Below are positions 25,119-36,028 of a stretch of 64,000 nt of DNA, one piece after another. The notes below the pieces were generated by a model. It saw nothing but the letters and a program-made list of their open reading frames with translations. It made no database searches and was not told the origin of the DNA. The position numbers and the translations under genes are program-made. Source of the stretch: Viscum album (Eukaryota > Streptophyta > Magnoliopsida > Santalales > Viscaceae); the NCBI GenBank assembly GCA_963277665.1, contig OY728122.1, positions 1,982,212,883 to 1,982,276,882 of the forward strand, in the 5' to 3' direction. Every line of letters starts with the position of its first letter. The first letter of the stretch is position 1.

Positions 25119-26756
25119 TGTAGAGACCCAAAGCTTGATGTACGTGGACATTACATTACTTTTGCGGAATACTTAATACATAACAAAAACAGACACCAAA
25201 GGACTGTAACAGTTTAGTGTATTTAGAAACATGGAACATAATCTTCCAATCTTGGTGAAAGATCTTCATCATCTCCTATAAGGATCATCCCTTTTTTTTC
25301 TTACCTAAAAACTTTGTTTATATCCAAGGGAAAAGAAAACAAATAAAGGGTGAGCTCAAATTCTCAGTAAGGGTAAGCATGGAAAAAGAAAATAAAACAA
25401 ACCATATACATTTGAACTTAAAAACATGAACATAAAGTTTAAACATCAAAATATTGAGTTGTGAAATAAATCTTGGCAGTACGTAAAGCATAGATCATAA
25501 AGGAAAATAAATAATAATAAAATAACATGTGAATAAAACATCTAATTGTGGAAAAACATTAAGCACATGATATGATTTCCACAGTAGCCAAGGCATTGCT
25601 TCCATGACCATCTTAGTGGACAAAGTCCCTTTCTAAATCGAGCTCACTCCTCGTTCCAGTCCTGTATCACTGAACCAGATTAACTTACCATTTCAGCCAT
25701 GTATATCTCATGAGATAAAAATATTTACCCAATGAATTGGAGGGAGATATAGGTTCCACACATCTCATAATGAAATCATTCTTACTTGTGCCACAACATA
25801 AACATAAATCAATCATAATAACCCAAAGAATAAAAATGGGTTTCATAAACATCATCCCATCATAACATAATCCATATAAAACAAATGGATATCATTTCAT
25901 CATAAGAAAACTGAAACCATGTAAATCATAGAGATATTATACTTGAAACATAAACATATGAAATAATGTCATCTTATATGGAAAATGGTTTTGATAAAAC
26001 ACTTGAAATGGATTCTTGAGGAAAATATCCTTTCTTTTTCAAAATCAATTTCTTTTCACAAAATTCCATGAAATTTTAAAAGAAAAGGATTTTGTTGAAA
26101 ATATTCATTAAATATTATCGAGTAAGCTTCATGAAAATAAGGCGTTATGAAACCGTAAATATCCGTTCATGCCGTATAAGTAAAAAAACATTATTCTCGT
26201 ACTTTTGTCGGAAAAGTCCAAAAGTACCTTGTACGGTTTTCAAAAGAACGATTCTTTCCATACGATATGGTAAAAGTAAAAAAGGGTAAAAATGACTTTA
26301 AACATACATGGAATAAAAGCAAGCATTTTATGAAAACATTTTGAGTACATATGGACATGGATGATAAACATAACCCCAGTAAATACTGACGAATAAACAA
26401 TCTCAGATAAGAATGAGATTAGAATAATTATCCCTTACCTTATGTCCGATATGATTTGTATATATCTGAACCTCCTATATAATGATTTAAATAATTTCAT
26501 TGACTTATTACAGAATCACATTCATTGTTATGATATCATAAATGGTTTACTTATGACTTTATATTACCCATTCTTTTGTAAATTCAATGTAAGAGCAGCG
26601 ATTTGGGTAAAATCGTTTCATTTATTGTACGTGTTTTGACTTGTTGTTCTAGATATTATTACTTATATCCTGATTTAAATAATTCCATAATGTAAAACAT
26701 GATTTATTTATAATATATATTCAGAATATACATATATATATGATAGATCGATAAAT

Positions 26757-27215
26757 GGAATGAAATACACCGTTCATGGAGACGGTAGGCCGTACGTACG
26801 CATGAACGCTGTTTTCGTTTCCTTATTGAATTGAATGGAATTAAGTAGATGAAATAAATATATATATATACATAAATCCAGTATCATTATTATGTCATAT
26901 ATTTCATTATTATTCATTGTATATACTTTTTAATCATTCAAGAATGATTAACATGGAGAATGAATCTCATCGCGTCATGGAGACGGTAGTCCGTACGTAC
27001 GCACGAGCGATGATATCATTCCCATGATCGTGGAATTGTATTGAATTTTATGTATAATATTTCAAAATCAATATCAATTTACAATAATCATATATAGTTA
27101 TTTATTTACACCATTATACCCATCCAAGTAAGGTGGTGTTCGAAAACAGATTACACCACGACGTGGAGACGGTATTCCGTACGTATGCACGCGCGGTGAT
27201 TTCGTTTTCCGTAGG
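26757..27215 (-). repeat. Triple CpG-rich hairpin array in 3' LTR
   Basis: Hairpin 1 has arms CGTTCATG (26771-26778) and CATGAACG (26801-26808), perfectly complementary and extendable outward. Hairpin 2 has TCATCGC (26967-26973) and GCGATGA (27007-27013), with outer GAATGA/TCATTC. Hairpin 3 has CACC (27154-27157) and GGTG (27195-27198), with inner CGTG/CACG and outer GAAAAC/GTTTTC. All share the core GGAGACGGTANNCCGTACG, containing a small inner stem ACGG/CCGT, then CGTACGTACG (CGTACGTATG in hairpin 3). Spacing is about 200 and 180 bp. The array is downstream of the TATA box, hence in the transcribed leader or terminal part of the RNA. Confidence 0.85.
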
Positions 27216-27533
27216 ATGGATAGAAGGTGAAATAGGGTTGTTTTATATTTATAATAACATATAAATATATAATTAATACTTATGTTATTACTTTATAGTG
27301 AGACAAATAACTAAGAATAAGTAGAAGAATATAGAAACCTGAGAGAATTGGAAGAAGAGATTACCTCTTCTTCGACGCACCTCCTTTAAGCTTCCCCTTA
27401 AGGAAGTAGAGTTGGTCTTTTTAGAAGACCAGAACCTCCAAAATGTTTCTAGGTAATTGGATAAGAGAAATGGGCAGGGTTTGTCCGAGCTTCAAGGCTC
27501 AAAATGGTGTTAAGAGAAGAGGGAAGGGGTGCC

Positions 27534-27545
27534 CTTTTTATAAGG
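27534..27545 (-). promoter_or_regulatory. TATA box of the 3' LTR
   Basis: On the minus strand the sequence reads CCCTTATAAAAAGGGC, and the same sequence is at 34375-34387 in the other LTR. Transcription would run leftwards, leaving a U3 of about 1.65 kb and the hairpins roughly 0.3-0.75 kb downstream. Confidence 0.7.
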
Positions 27546-29024
27546 GAGGAGAGGGGAACCTTTGGAAAAAATTAAAATATTATTTTATAATAAAGGAATA
27601 TTAAGTTTATAATAGCTCTAAATTGATTTATTTAGAATATAAAGTTGTTATGGGTCGAAATACTCTAAAAAAATAGGTTTTAGACAAGTTTAGGTTACTA
27701 TTTTGACCTTATCTTTTAGATTTAACTCTAAGTTAAATAATTTAACTTTTACCGTGTCTTCTTGTTTTCTTACACTATATGGATAATGAACTTACTATAA
27801 CCAGAAAAAAGAATCCCAAGTGGTTCATTATTAATATATATAACATTATCTAAGTCATTTGGACGAACCTCAGATTTTTAGGAATATAATAACAATTAAT
27901 AATATAATATTTGTTTTAAAAACTATTTTATGTGAATTTTGTCACTATTTGGTAATTGATTTTTGTGAAAATCATAACAGCATGATTAGTTCTAAAAAAG
28001 TTAATTAAATCAATACTAAAATGTAATATTAACCTATTAAATTATTTTAATTCATAAAAAGTCTCAAATTACATTTATTTGGGTATTTATAATATCAATT
28101 ATTTTAATATTTCATTATTTAGGTAATTACTGCATCACCATTGTGTCATAAATAACTTAAATTATTTAATGTAAAAAAATTATAAATAAACTACCATTAG
28201 TTATAAAAGATTTTTATCTTTCTAATGAATATTTATAGTGGAATTTATCTTATTTATAACCCTATATTAAAAATGTTTTAGTTATTAAACTTTGATTTTA
28301 ACGTTTTTAACTTTTTTTTAAATAAGATAATAATATATGTCCTAATCTAATCCAAGTGGACATAAATGATAATATTATATTAATAAGGGTTTTTTGGTCG
28401 AATTATACTTATCCAATAGAATTATAACATGTGTTAGGGTAATAATAATATCATTTTTACCCTTAATTACCCTATTTACTTTTAACCGTGGTAAATAAAA
28501 GTAAAAAGTTACTATTCTCCAAAAATTATTTTTATCTTATTGAACCACATTTTAATATTTGATATTAACCATGTCTCTTTTATTATTGAAATTCCACTCA
28601 CAGAAGTGGTAAAATGAAGTTTTATGTAAATTTTCAAATTCTCTTAGGAGGTGGGTAAAAAACAGTGAAAAGTTCAATAAAATTTTTATATATCTAAAAT
28701 TATTATAAAATGACTCAAATTAATTACATTGAACTTATATAGGTATTATGTATATATTTTGACCTAAAATAAATTTAAATAAAATAAATAATTATTTAAA
28801 TAGAAAGTCGGTTTTTAAATAGTAACCCAGTGTTTTCACTATTCATCAAAAATTGAAATTTTTCAGAAAAATACAAAAAATTCACCCTAGGCTAATTTCG
28901 ATATTCTGAATCCAAAAATAAAGTTCATTTGTAAAGATGAAATTTATAAAATTTTAAAAATTGGGTATTACTATTCATAACGGCTAGTTTATATAACATA
29001 TCGTTGTTTAGTGAAACTCGGTAT

Positions 29025-29125
29025 TGCGTACAACACACGCTATCGTGGAAGGTCGCGATTGCGTGTAATGCAAGCCAAGTTAGGGATGCGTGTAGTGAAA
29101 GCTCCTTTTGGTGTATTGTACAACA
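29025..29125 (-). repeat. Short repeats near the U3 end
   Basis: Units related to GCGTGTAATGCAAGCCAAGT recur two to three times here, in the second LTR (35865-35965) and, decayed, in the solo LTR (55985-56045). They are CpG-bearing and lie 50-150 bp from the LTR terminus in each case. Confidence 0.5.
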
Positions 29126-29180
29126 CAAGACATCAATGAAATTAAAAAGAATATTTTTTATAAAATCTTGGGGTGTTACA

Positions 29181-29196
29181 TTCTACCCCCCTAAAA
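29181..29196 (-). other. Polypurine tract of the gag-only element
   Basis: Minus strand TTTTAGGGGGGTAGAA is immediately followed by the LTR start TGTAACACC. It primes plus-strand DNA synthesis in LTR elements. Confidence 0.85.
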
Positions 29197-30596
29197 ATGA
29201 ATTTTGCCCTCAAAATTCGTTGGGGTTATAAATGGTTTACTACTTGAAATTTTCTTTAATAGAAACCCACATCGTAAAAAGGATTACCAAAACTTATCTT
29301 TAAAAAATAAATTATGAAACATAATGGTTACCCAAATTAACTAATCATGGGGTTTCCACATAAGAGAACATAGGTGAAAATATGGATATGAAAGAGAAAT
29401 TTAACCATAATGTTCTGATGGAGAGTGGAAGTGAACATGGCTATGAAAAAGACAACAATAACAAAGCCATAATTTTTTTATGATATAAGGTACCATCTAA
29501 TTCATCGGATATAAGGACACTGGGACAACATTTTTTTGTATTCAAGATCATTTCCCTAAAGTTGAAGAATTTTTGAATTAAAAGAAATACTTACTTCATT
29601 TTGGTACAATCTTACTATTGTTTGTGCCTTGAACAATTTCCACATCATCGCTTAAAGAAATGAACTTGAATTTGTCTTCTGTGAAGTGTTAGCAGATCAT
29701 GCGATAGAATGATAAGTCATTCCATTTGTCTCAAACAAAAGTATAGTAAAACTTATTAAATATACATAAGTCCATCTATAGTGAGATTAATCGTATATGG
29801 TTCATAAAATGGACTTATACTTCATATATCATTCCGATTAATATAATAAAACTAGCTTCTACTAACCAGGGAATTCCTGTAGGCAAGTGGTAGGCGATAA
29901 AGGCCTGTCGCACTTCAGTTATGGGTTCGATTCCCACAGCCTTGTCCGACACAACGGGTTGTCGCCCGTTCTGCATGTTGTCCCTTTTCTTAAACTACAC
30001 TATTATAACATTCCATCAATAATATCGAAAAAAGTTCTAGCCTTAAACAATACTAACTTATGTCCAACATAATTCATTCCAATCTTTAGGATTATCTAAA
30101 ATACTTCTGTCCAAGCTCATAGTATAAAGAAACAATTACAAGAAATGTCATCTACCGATCATGTGAATACCATCATTTATCCCCCATATATCAAACGAAA
30201 TATCTTGTTGGTCACATTCCAAACATGTGAATACCTTAATCATGTATTCTATTGAAGCCTAAATTACCATAGAACCTTAGTGAAAAAATGAATGATATCA
30301 AAAGTTAACTCTTTCCACATACCAAAATCCCAAAAATTCTATATACTCAAACCATGATATCACATTGTCCTTACATCAGTCATGATATCAATAATACTAT
30401 CAAATATCTCATTATATCCTTATCCCTTCATTATGTGCATATCATCTACTTTCCAAAAATATAAAAATCACTTTTCATGGTTACCGGTACCATATAATTA
30501 TTGAAAACCAATACATAGATATTCCAAAATTCCACGATGCCATAAATGAGATTCCATGATACTATTTTGAAATCCCATTACATAAACAATTAATCA
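29197..30596 (-). other. Non-coding 3' interior of the gag-only element
   Basis: About 1.4 kb lies between the gag stop and the PPT where pol would be expected. I see no protease, RT or integrase motif in any frame. It contains the SINE-like segment at 29868-29990. The rest is AT-rich without visible structure. Confidence 0.7.
29868..29990 (+). repeat. tRNA-derived SINE-like insertion
   Basis: This GC-richer segment has an A-box-like TAGGCAAGTGG (29880-29890) and a perfect B box GGTTCGATTCC (29924-29934), 33 nt apart. They are followed by a non-tRNA body containing ACAACGGGTTGTCGCCCGTT and a T-rich end. The internal polymerase III promoter with a tRNA-unrelated tail is the architecture of a plant SINE. 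Target duplications were not clear. It lies in the youngest element, so if it is an insertion it is recent. Confidence 0.55.
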
Positions 30597-31708
30597 TTAC
30601 ATAACATATTTTTCATACTCAACATCACAAATAGTGATCGCATGTGACTTCCCTTTATTCGTTACCTTAAGTGGTTGCTCATGTTGATCATCATTAACCC
30701 TTGGATTAGGGCATTGATTAACAAAATGCCCCATTTCCTTGCACTTGAAGCATTGAAGTGTTGGTGGTAGGTTATCTACAGTATTTTCTTTATTCACATC
30801 ATTAGCAACCCTTTTTCCAATACTTCGACACTTAGCTGCTCGATGACCTTATTTTCCACACTTAAAACATTTTTTAGTCCCTTTAAGGCAATCTCCAGAA
30901 TGCTTCTTCCCACACTTTGAGCATAAAGAAACATTTATCTTCTTTTCACAATTATTCTGAGATTTCTCCTTGAACTCCATCTTTCCTTTCTTTTCAAAAC
31001 CATGAGATGGATATGTTACACCAACTTCTAGTTATACCTTGATAGTACAACGCACAATTTCTTCATAGCTACTGAAGTCTCTTATAGCTAATGCCCTTAG
31101 AAGACTTGGTTTTAAGGCACTGAAAAATCGATCAACTTCACTTTCAGATTGGATGATAAAACCAGATGCATACCTTTCAAGTCTTGTAAAATTCACTTCG
31201 TATATACCAACAGATTCATTATCCTTATGCTTAAGCTCAAGGAACTCCTTTTCCATCATTATTTGAAGAATACGTGGGAAGTACTTACTGAAAACAAGTT
31301 CTTGAACTTGTCCCATTCCATGGATTCAATTTCATCTTGGGGCCTTGTATTCATAATTAGAGTTCACCACTGGTCTGCTTCATCTTCTAAATGGTAAACA
31401 TCTTGAATAAATTTATCATGTTCTGAACAGCGAAGTATGTAAAATATCTTTTCAATGGTACTGATCCATTGTTTAGCAACAAGTGGATCCGAAGTCCCAT
31501 TGAAAGAAGGTGGATGTTGCATCAGGAAGGAATCAATAGAATATTGTTCCCTTCTATGATCATTTGGAAATATAGAATGATTCATATCTTGTGTAAGTAT
31601 AGAAATAATATTTTTCACTCCATCTCCCATCACATTTGGTTGTTCAAAAGGACAATCATTACATTGTTAATTACACTGATCAACACGGATCCTTTGGGTT
31701 CCAGCCAT
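30597..31708 (-). pseudogene. gag: Gag of the gag-only element (nearly intact, three zinc knuckles)
   Basis: The gene starts at an ATG at 31708 (MAGTQRIRVDQ), about 245 nt after the PBS. It shows the capsid-type core HPPSFNGTSDPLVAKQWIST near 31540, then EDEADQW followed by an in-frame TGA near 31366, then EKEFLELKHKDNESVGIYE near 31230. Three zinc-binding motifs follow: CSKCGKKHSGDC, CFKCGK*GHRAAKC (a stop replaces one residue) and CFKCKEMGHFVNQC near 30740. Damage is limited to a few stops (one after HAxx-type start residues, TGA at 31366, TAA in knuckle 2) and a frameshift near 31300. About 370 codons is normal for a Tekay-type Gag. Gag packages the RNA, so even a pol-less element could form or enter particles. 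Confidence 0.85.
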
Positions 31709-31955
31709 CGTCTAAATCCCAGAAAGAATAGTGTGAGAGGAAAAAATCATGCTAGGGAAAACAACATAATAAAGGGGGAGTAACTTCAATATATAACATC
31801 TTAGGTTTAATTCTAATATTGTTCCCGGAATTCTAGGACTATAACTTATACTTATACTTAACCTTAGGGACATACCTAGACATACCTTATAAATATCTCT
31901 AGGGATCTCACTAAAGTTTTCACATCCTAGTTTCCAAAGTTTAACTAAACCTTTT
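31709..31955 (-). other. 5' untranslated leader of the gag-only element
   Basis: This is the stretch between the PBS and the gag ATG, about 245 nt, without open frame. Blocks such as ACATCCTAGTTTCC and CCCTAGACATA-like sequence also occur near 1550-1610 in the leader of element 3, supporting common descent. Confidence 0.6.
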
Positions 31956-31966
31956 CTTTGATACCA
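31956..31966 (-). other. Primer-binding site, initiator tRNA-Met type
   Basis: Minus strand TGGTATCAAAG, two bases (GT) after the LTR end CTACA; one mismatch to TGGTATCAGAG. Confidence 0.85.
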
Positions 31967-33599
31967 ACTGTAGATACCAAAACCTTGATATACATGGAAA
32001 TTACATTATTTTTTCGGAATACTTAATACATAAAAAAAAGACACCAAAGGACCGTAATAGTATAATGTCTTTGGAAACTTGGAACATAATCTTCTAATCT
32101 TGGTAAAAGATCTTCAACATCTCCCATAAATATATTCCCTTTTTTTCTTACCTAAAACATTTATTTATATCCTGGGGAAAAGAAAACATATAATGGGTGA
32201 GCTCAAATGCTCAGTAATGGTAAGCATTGAAAAAAATAAAACAAACCATATACATTTGAACATCAAAACATGAACATAAAGTTTAATCATCAAAATCTTG
32301 AGTTGTGAAATAAATCTTGGCTGTACGTAAGGCATAGATCATAAAGGAACATCAATACTGATAAAATAACATTGTAAAAAACATTTAAATGTGTTAAAAT
32401 ATTAATCACATGATATGATTTCCATAGTAGCCAAGGCATTTCTCCCATGACCATCTTAGTGGACAATGTCCCTTTCTGAATCGAGTTCACTCCTCATTCC
32501 AGTCCTGTATCACTAAACCTGATTAACTTACCGTTTCAGCCATGTCTATCTCATGTGATATAAATCTTTATCAAATTAATTAGAGGGAGATATAGGTCCC
32601 AACCATCTCATAATGAAATCATTCTTACTTTTGCCATAACATAAACAAAAATCATTCATCATAACGCAAAGAATAAAAATGGGTTTCATAAACATCATCC
32701 CATCATAACATATTACATATAAAAGAAAAGGATATAATTTCATCATAAGAAAAGTGAAACCATGTAAATCATAGAGATATTATACTTGAAACATACAGAT
32801 ATGAAATAATGTCTTCTTAGATGGAAAATGGTTTTGATAAAACACTTGAAATGAATTCTTTAGGAAAATATCCTTTGTTCTTCAAAATCATTTTCTTTTC
32901 ACAAAATTCCATGCAATTTTAAAAGAAAAGGATTTTGTTGAAAATAGTTATTAAATATTTTAGATTAAGCTTCATGAAAATAAGTCGTTATGAAGCCGTA
33001 AAAATCCCTTCATTCTGTATAAGTAAAAAAAACATTATTCTCGTACTTTTGTCGGAAAAGTCAAAAAGTACCCTCTACTATTTTCAAAAGAAAGATTCCT
33101 TCCATATGATGTGGTAAAAGTAAAAAAGGGTAAAAATGACTTTAAACATACATGGAAGAAAATTAAACATTTTATGAAAACATTTTGAGAACATATGGAC
33201 ATGTATGATAAACATAACCCCAGTAAATACTTACGAATAAACCATCTCGGATAAGAATGAGATTAGAATAATTATCCCTTACCTTATGTCTGATATGCTT
33301 CGTATGTATCCGAAACTCCTGTAAAATGATTTAAATAATGTCATTGAATTATTACAGAATCACATTCATTGTTATTATATCATATATGGTTTACTTATAA
33401 CATTATATTATCCGTTCTTTTGTAAATTCGATGTAAAAGCAGCGATTTGGGTAAAATCGTTTCATTTATTGTACGTGTTTCGACTTGTTGTTCTTGATAT
33501 TATTACTTATATCCTTATTTACTTAATTCCAGAATGTAAAACATGATTTTTGTATAATATATATTCAGCATATACATATATATATTATAGATCGATAAA

Positions 33600-34055
33600 T
33601 GGAATGAAATACACCGTTCATAGAGACAGTAGGCCGTACGTACGCATGAACGTTGTTTTCGTTTCCTTATTGAATAGAATGGAATTAAGTAGATGACATA
33701 AATATATATATAAATAAATCCAGTATCATTATTATGTCATATATTTCATTATTATTCATTGTATATACTTTATAATCATTCATGAATGGTTAACATGGAT
33801 AATGAATCTCATCGCGTCATGGAGACGGTAGTCCGTACGTCCGCACGAGCGATGATATCAATCCCATGATCATCGAATTGTATTGAAGTGTATGTATAAT
33901 ATTTCATAATCAATATCAATTTACAATAATCATATATAGTTATTTATTTACACCATTATACCCATCCATGTAATGTGGTGGTTGAAAACAGATTACACCA
34001 CGGCGTGGAGACGATATTCCGTACGTACGCACGCGCGGTGATTTTTTTTTCCGTA
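33600..34055 (-). repeat. Triple hairpin array in 5' LTR
   Basis: The arms are CGTTCA/TGAACG (33615-33652), TCATCGC/GCGATGA (33809-33855) and CACC/GGTG with inner CGTG/CACG (33996-34040). Arms are conserved relative to the other LTR. Single changes hit the core (CGTACGTCCG in hairpin 2, ACGATATT in hairpin 3). Confidence 0.85.
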
Positions 34056-34374
34056 GGATGGATAGAAGGTGAAATAGGGTTTTTTAATATTTATAATAAA
34101 ATATAATTTTATAAGTAATAATGATGTTATTAATTTATAATGATACAACTAAATAAGAAGAAGTAGAAGAATAATGAAACTTGAGAGAATCGGAAGAAGA
34201 GATTACCTCTTTTTCGATGCACCTCCTTTAAGCTTCCTCTTAAGGAAGTAGAGTTGGTCTTTTGAGAAGACCAGAACCTCAAAAAATTTTATAGAGAAGT
34301 TTAGAAGATAAATGGGCAGGGTTTGGTCGAGCTTCAAGCCTAAAAAGGGTGTGAAGAGAAGAGGGAAGGGGTGC

Positions 34375-34387
34375 CCTTTTTATAAGG
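34375..34387 (-). promoter_or_regulatory. TATA box of the 5' LTR (active promoter copy)
   Basis: CCCTTATAAAAAGGGC on the minus strand, identical to the other LTR. This copy is placed to transcribe gag. Confidence 0.7.
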
Positions 34388-36023
34388 GAGGAGAGAGGCA
34401 CCTTTGGAAAAACATAAAATATTATTTTATAATAAAGTAATATTCGGTTTATAATAGATCCAAATTGATTTATTTAGAAGCTAAAGTGGTTATGGGTTGA
34501 TATCCTCTCAACCAATAGGTTTTAGACAAGTTTAGGTTACTATTTTAACCTTATCTTTTAGATTTAACTCTAAGTTAAATAATTTAACTTTTACTGTGTC
34601 TTCTTGTTTTCTTACACTATATGGTTAATAAACATACTATATCCAGCCAAATTAACCCCAAGTGGTTAATTATTAATTTATATAACCTTATCTAATTCAT
34701 TTTTCCGAACCTTATATTTTTAGAAATATAATAACAATTAATAATATAATATTTGTTTTAAAAACTATTTTATGTCAATGTTGACACTATTTGGTAATTG
34801 ATTTTTGTGAAAATTATAACACCATGAAAAGTTCTAAAAAGGTTAATTAAATCAATACTAACATTTCATATTAACGTATAAAATTAGTGGAATTCATAAA
34901 AAGTATCAAATTACATTTATTTTGGTATTTATAATATCAATTATTTTAATATTTCATTATTTAGGTAATTACTACATCACCATTGTGTCATAAATAACTT
35001 AAATTATTTAATGTCTAAAAATTATAAATAAAATACCATTAGGTAGGAAATCCATTTATCTTTCTAATGAATATTTATAGTCGAATTTATCTTATGTATA
35101 ACCCTATATTAAAAATGATTTAGTTATTAAACCTTGATTTTAACTATTTTAACTCTTTTTTAAACAAAATAATAATAAATGTCCTAATCTAATCCAAGTG
35201 GACCTAAATGATAATATTATATTCCTAAGGTTTTTTTGGGCCGAATTATACTTATCCAATAGAATTAGAACATGTGTTAGGGTAATAATAATATAATTTT
35301 TACCCTTAATTACCCTATTTATTTTTAACCGTGGTAAATAAAAGTAAAAAGTTACTATTCACCAAATATTATTTTTATCTTATTGAACCACATTTTACTC
35401 CTTGATATTAACTGTGTCTCTCAGATTTTCGAAATTCCACTCACAGAAGCGGTAAAATTATGTTTTATGTAAATTTTCAAATTCTCCTAGGAGGTGGGTA
35501 AAAAGCGGTGAAAAGTTCAATAAAATTTTTATATATCTAAAATTATTATAAAATGACTCAAATTAATTACATTGAACTTATATAGGTATTATGTATCAAT
35601 TTTGACCTAAAATAAATTTAAATAAAATAAATAATTATTTAAATAAAAACTTGGTTTTTAAATAGTAACCCAGTGTTTTCACTATTCATCAAAAATTGAA
35701 AGTTTTGAGAAAAATACCAAAAATTCACCCCTGGATAATTTCGATATTCTGAATCCAAAAATTAAGTCCATTTGAAAAGATAAAATTTATAAAATTTCAA
35801 AAAGTGGGTATTACTATTCATAACAGCTAGTTTATATAACATATTGTTGTTTAGTGAAACTCGGTATTGCGTACAACACATGCTATTGTGGAAGGTCGCG
35901 ATTCCGTATAATGAAAACCAAGTCAGGGATGTGTGTAGTGCAAGCTCCTTTTTGTGTAGCATACAACACAAGACATCAATGAAATTAAAAATAATATTTT
36001 TCATAAAATTTAGGGGTTTTACA

Positions 36024-36028
36024 ATTCA
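36024..36028 (+). repeat. Target-site duplication ATTCA, right copy
   Basis: It follows GGGTTTTACA directly and matches 25114-25118. Confidence 0.9.

Larger units (their letters stand above)
25119..29180 (-). repeat. 3' LTR of the gag-only element
   Basis: It runs from TGTAGAGACC to GGGTGTTACA on the plus strand. Read on the minus strand it begins TGTAACACCCC. It contains the U3 (29180 to about 27545), a TATA box at 27534-27545, the hairpin array 26757-27215 and the U5-side block ending at 25119. Small open frames inside it have no recognisable products. Confidence 0.9.
25119..36023 (-). mobile_element. Gag-only LTR retrotransposon with 4-kb LTRs (TR-GAG/LARD type)
   Basis: This is a complete non-autonomous element. 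It has two LTRs of 4062 and 4055 bp, TG...CA termini, a perfect ATTCA target duplication, an initiator-Met PBS (31956-31966), a PPT (29181-29196) and an interior of only about 2.8 kb whose single gene is gag. No protease, RT, RNase H or integrase motif was found on either strand of the interior. LTR-LTR identity looks high (about nine in ten bases or better in blocks I compared), so it is the youngest insertion here. It lies antisense within the gag of element 1. Its LTRs share promoter, hairpin and end blocks with the large Tekay-like LTRs of the window, the likely source of its enzymes. Confidence 0.9.
31969..36023 (-). repeat. 5' LTR of the gag-only element
   Basis: It runs from TGTAGATACC to GGGTTTTACA on the plus strand. 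It is collinear with 25119-29180 over its full length, including the hairpin array (33600-34055) and the TATA box (34375-34387). It drives the element's transcript leftwards through gag. Confidence 0.9.

Noticed and set aside
26757..27215. CRISPR-like array (three similar units with spacers)
   Set aside because: Unit spacing is about 180-200 bp, the arms differ between units, and the setting is a plant LTR.
29880..29934. Possible functional tRNA gene
   Set aside because: The A and B boxes are present, but I could not fold an acceptor stem or a cloverleaf with an anticodon loop, so a SINE head is more likely.
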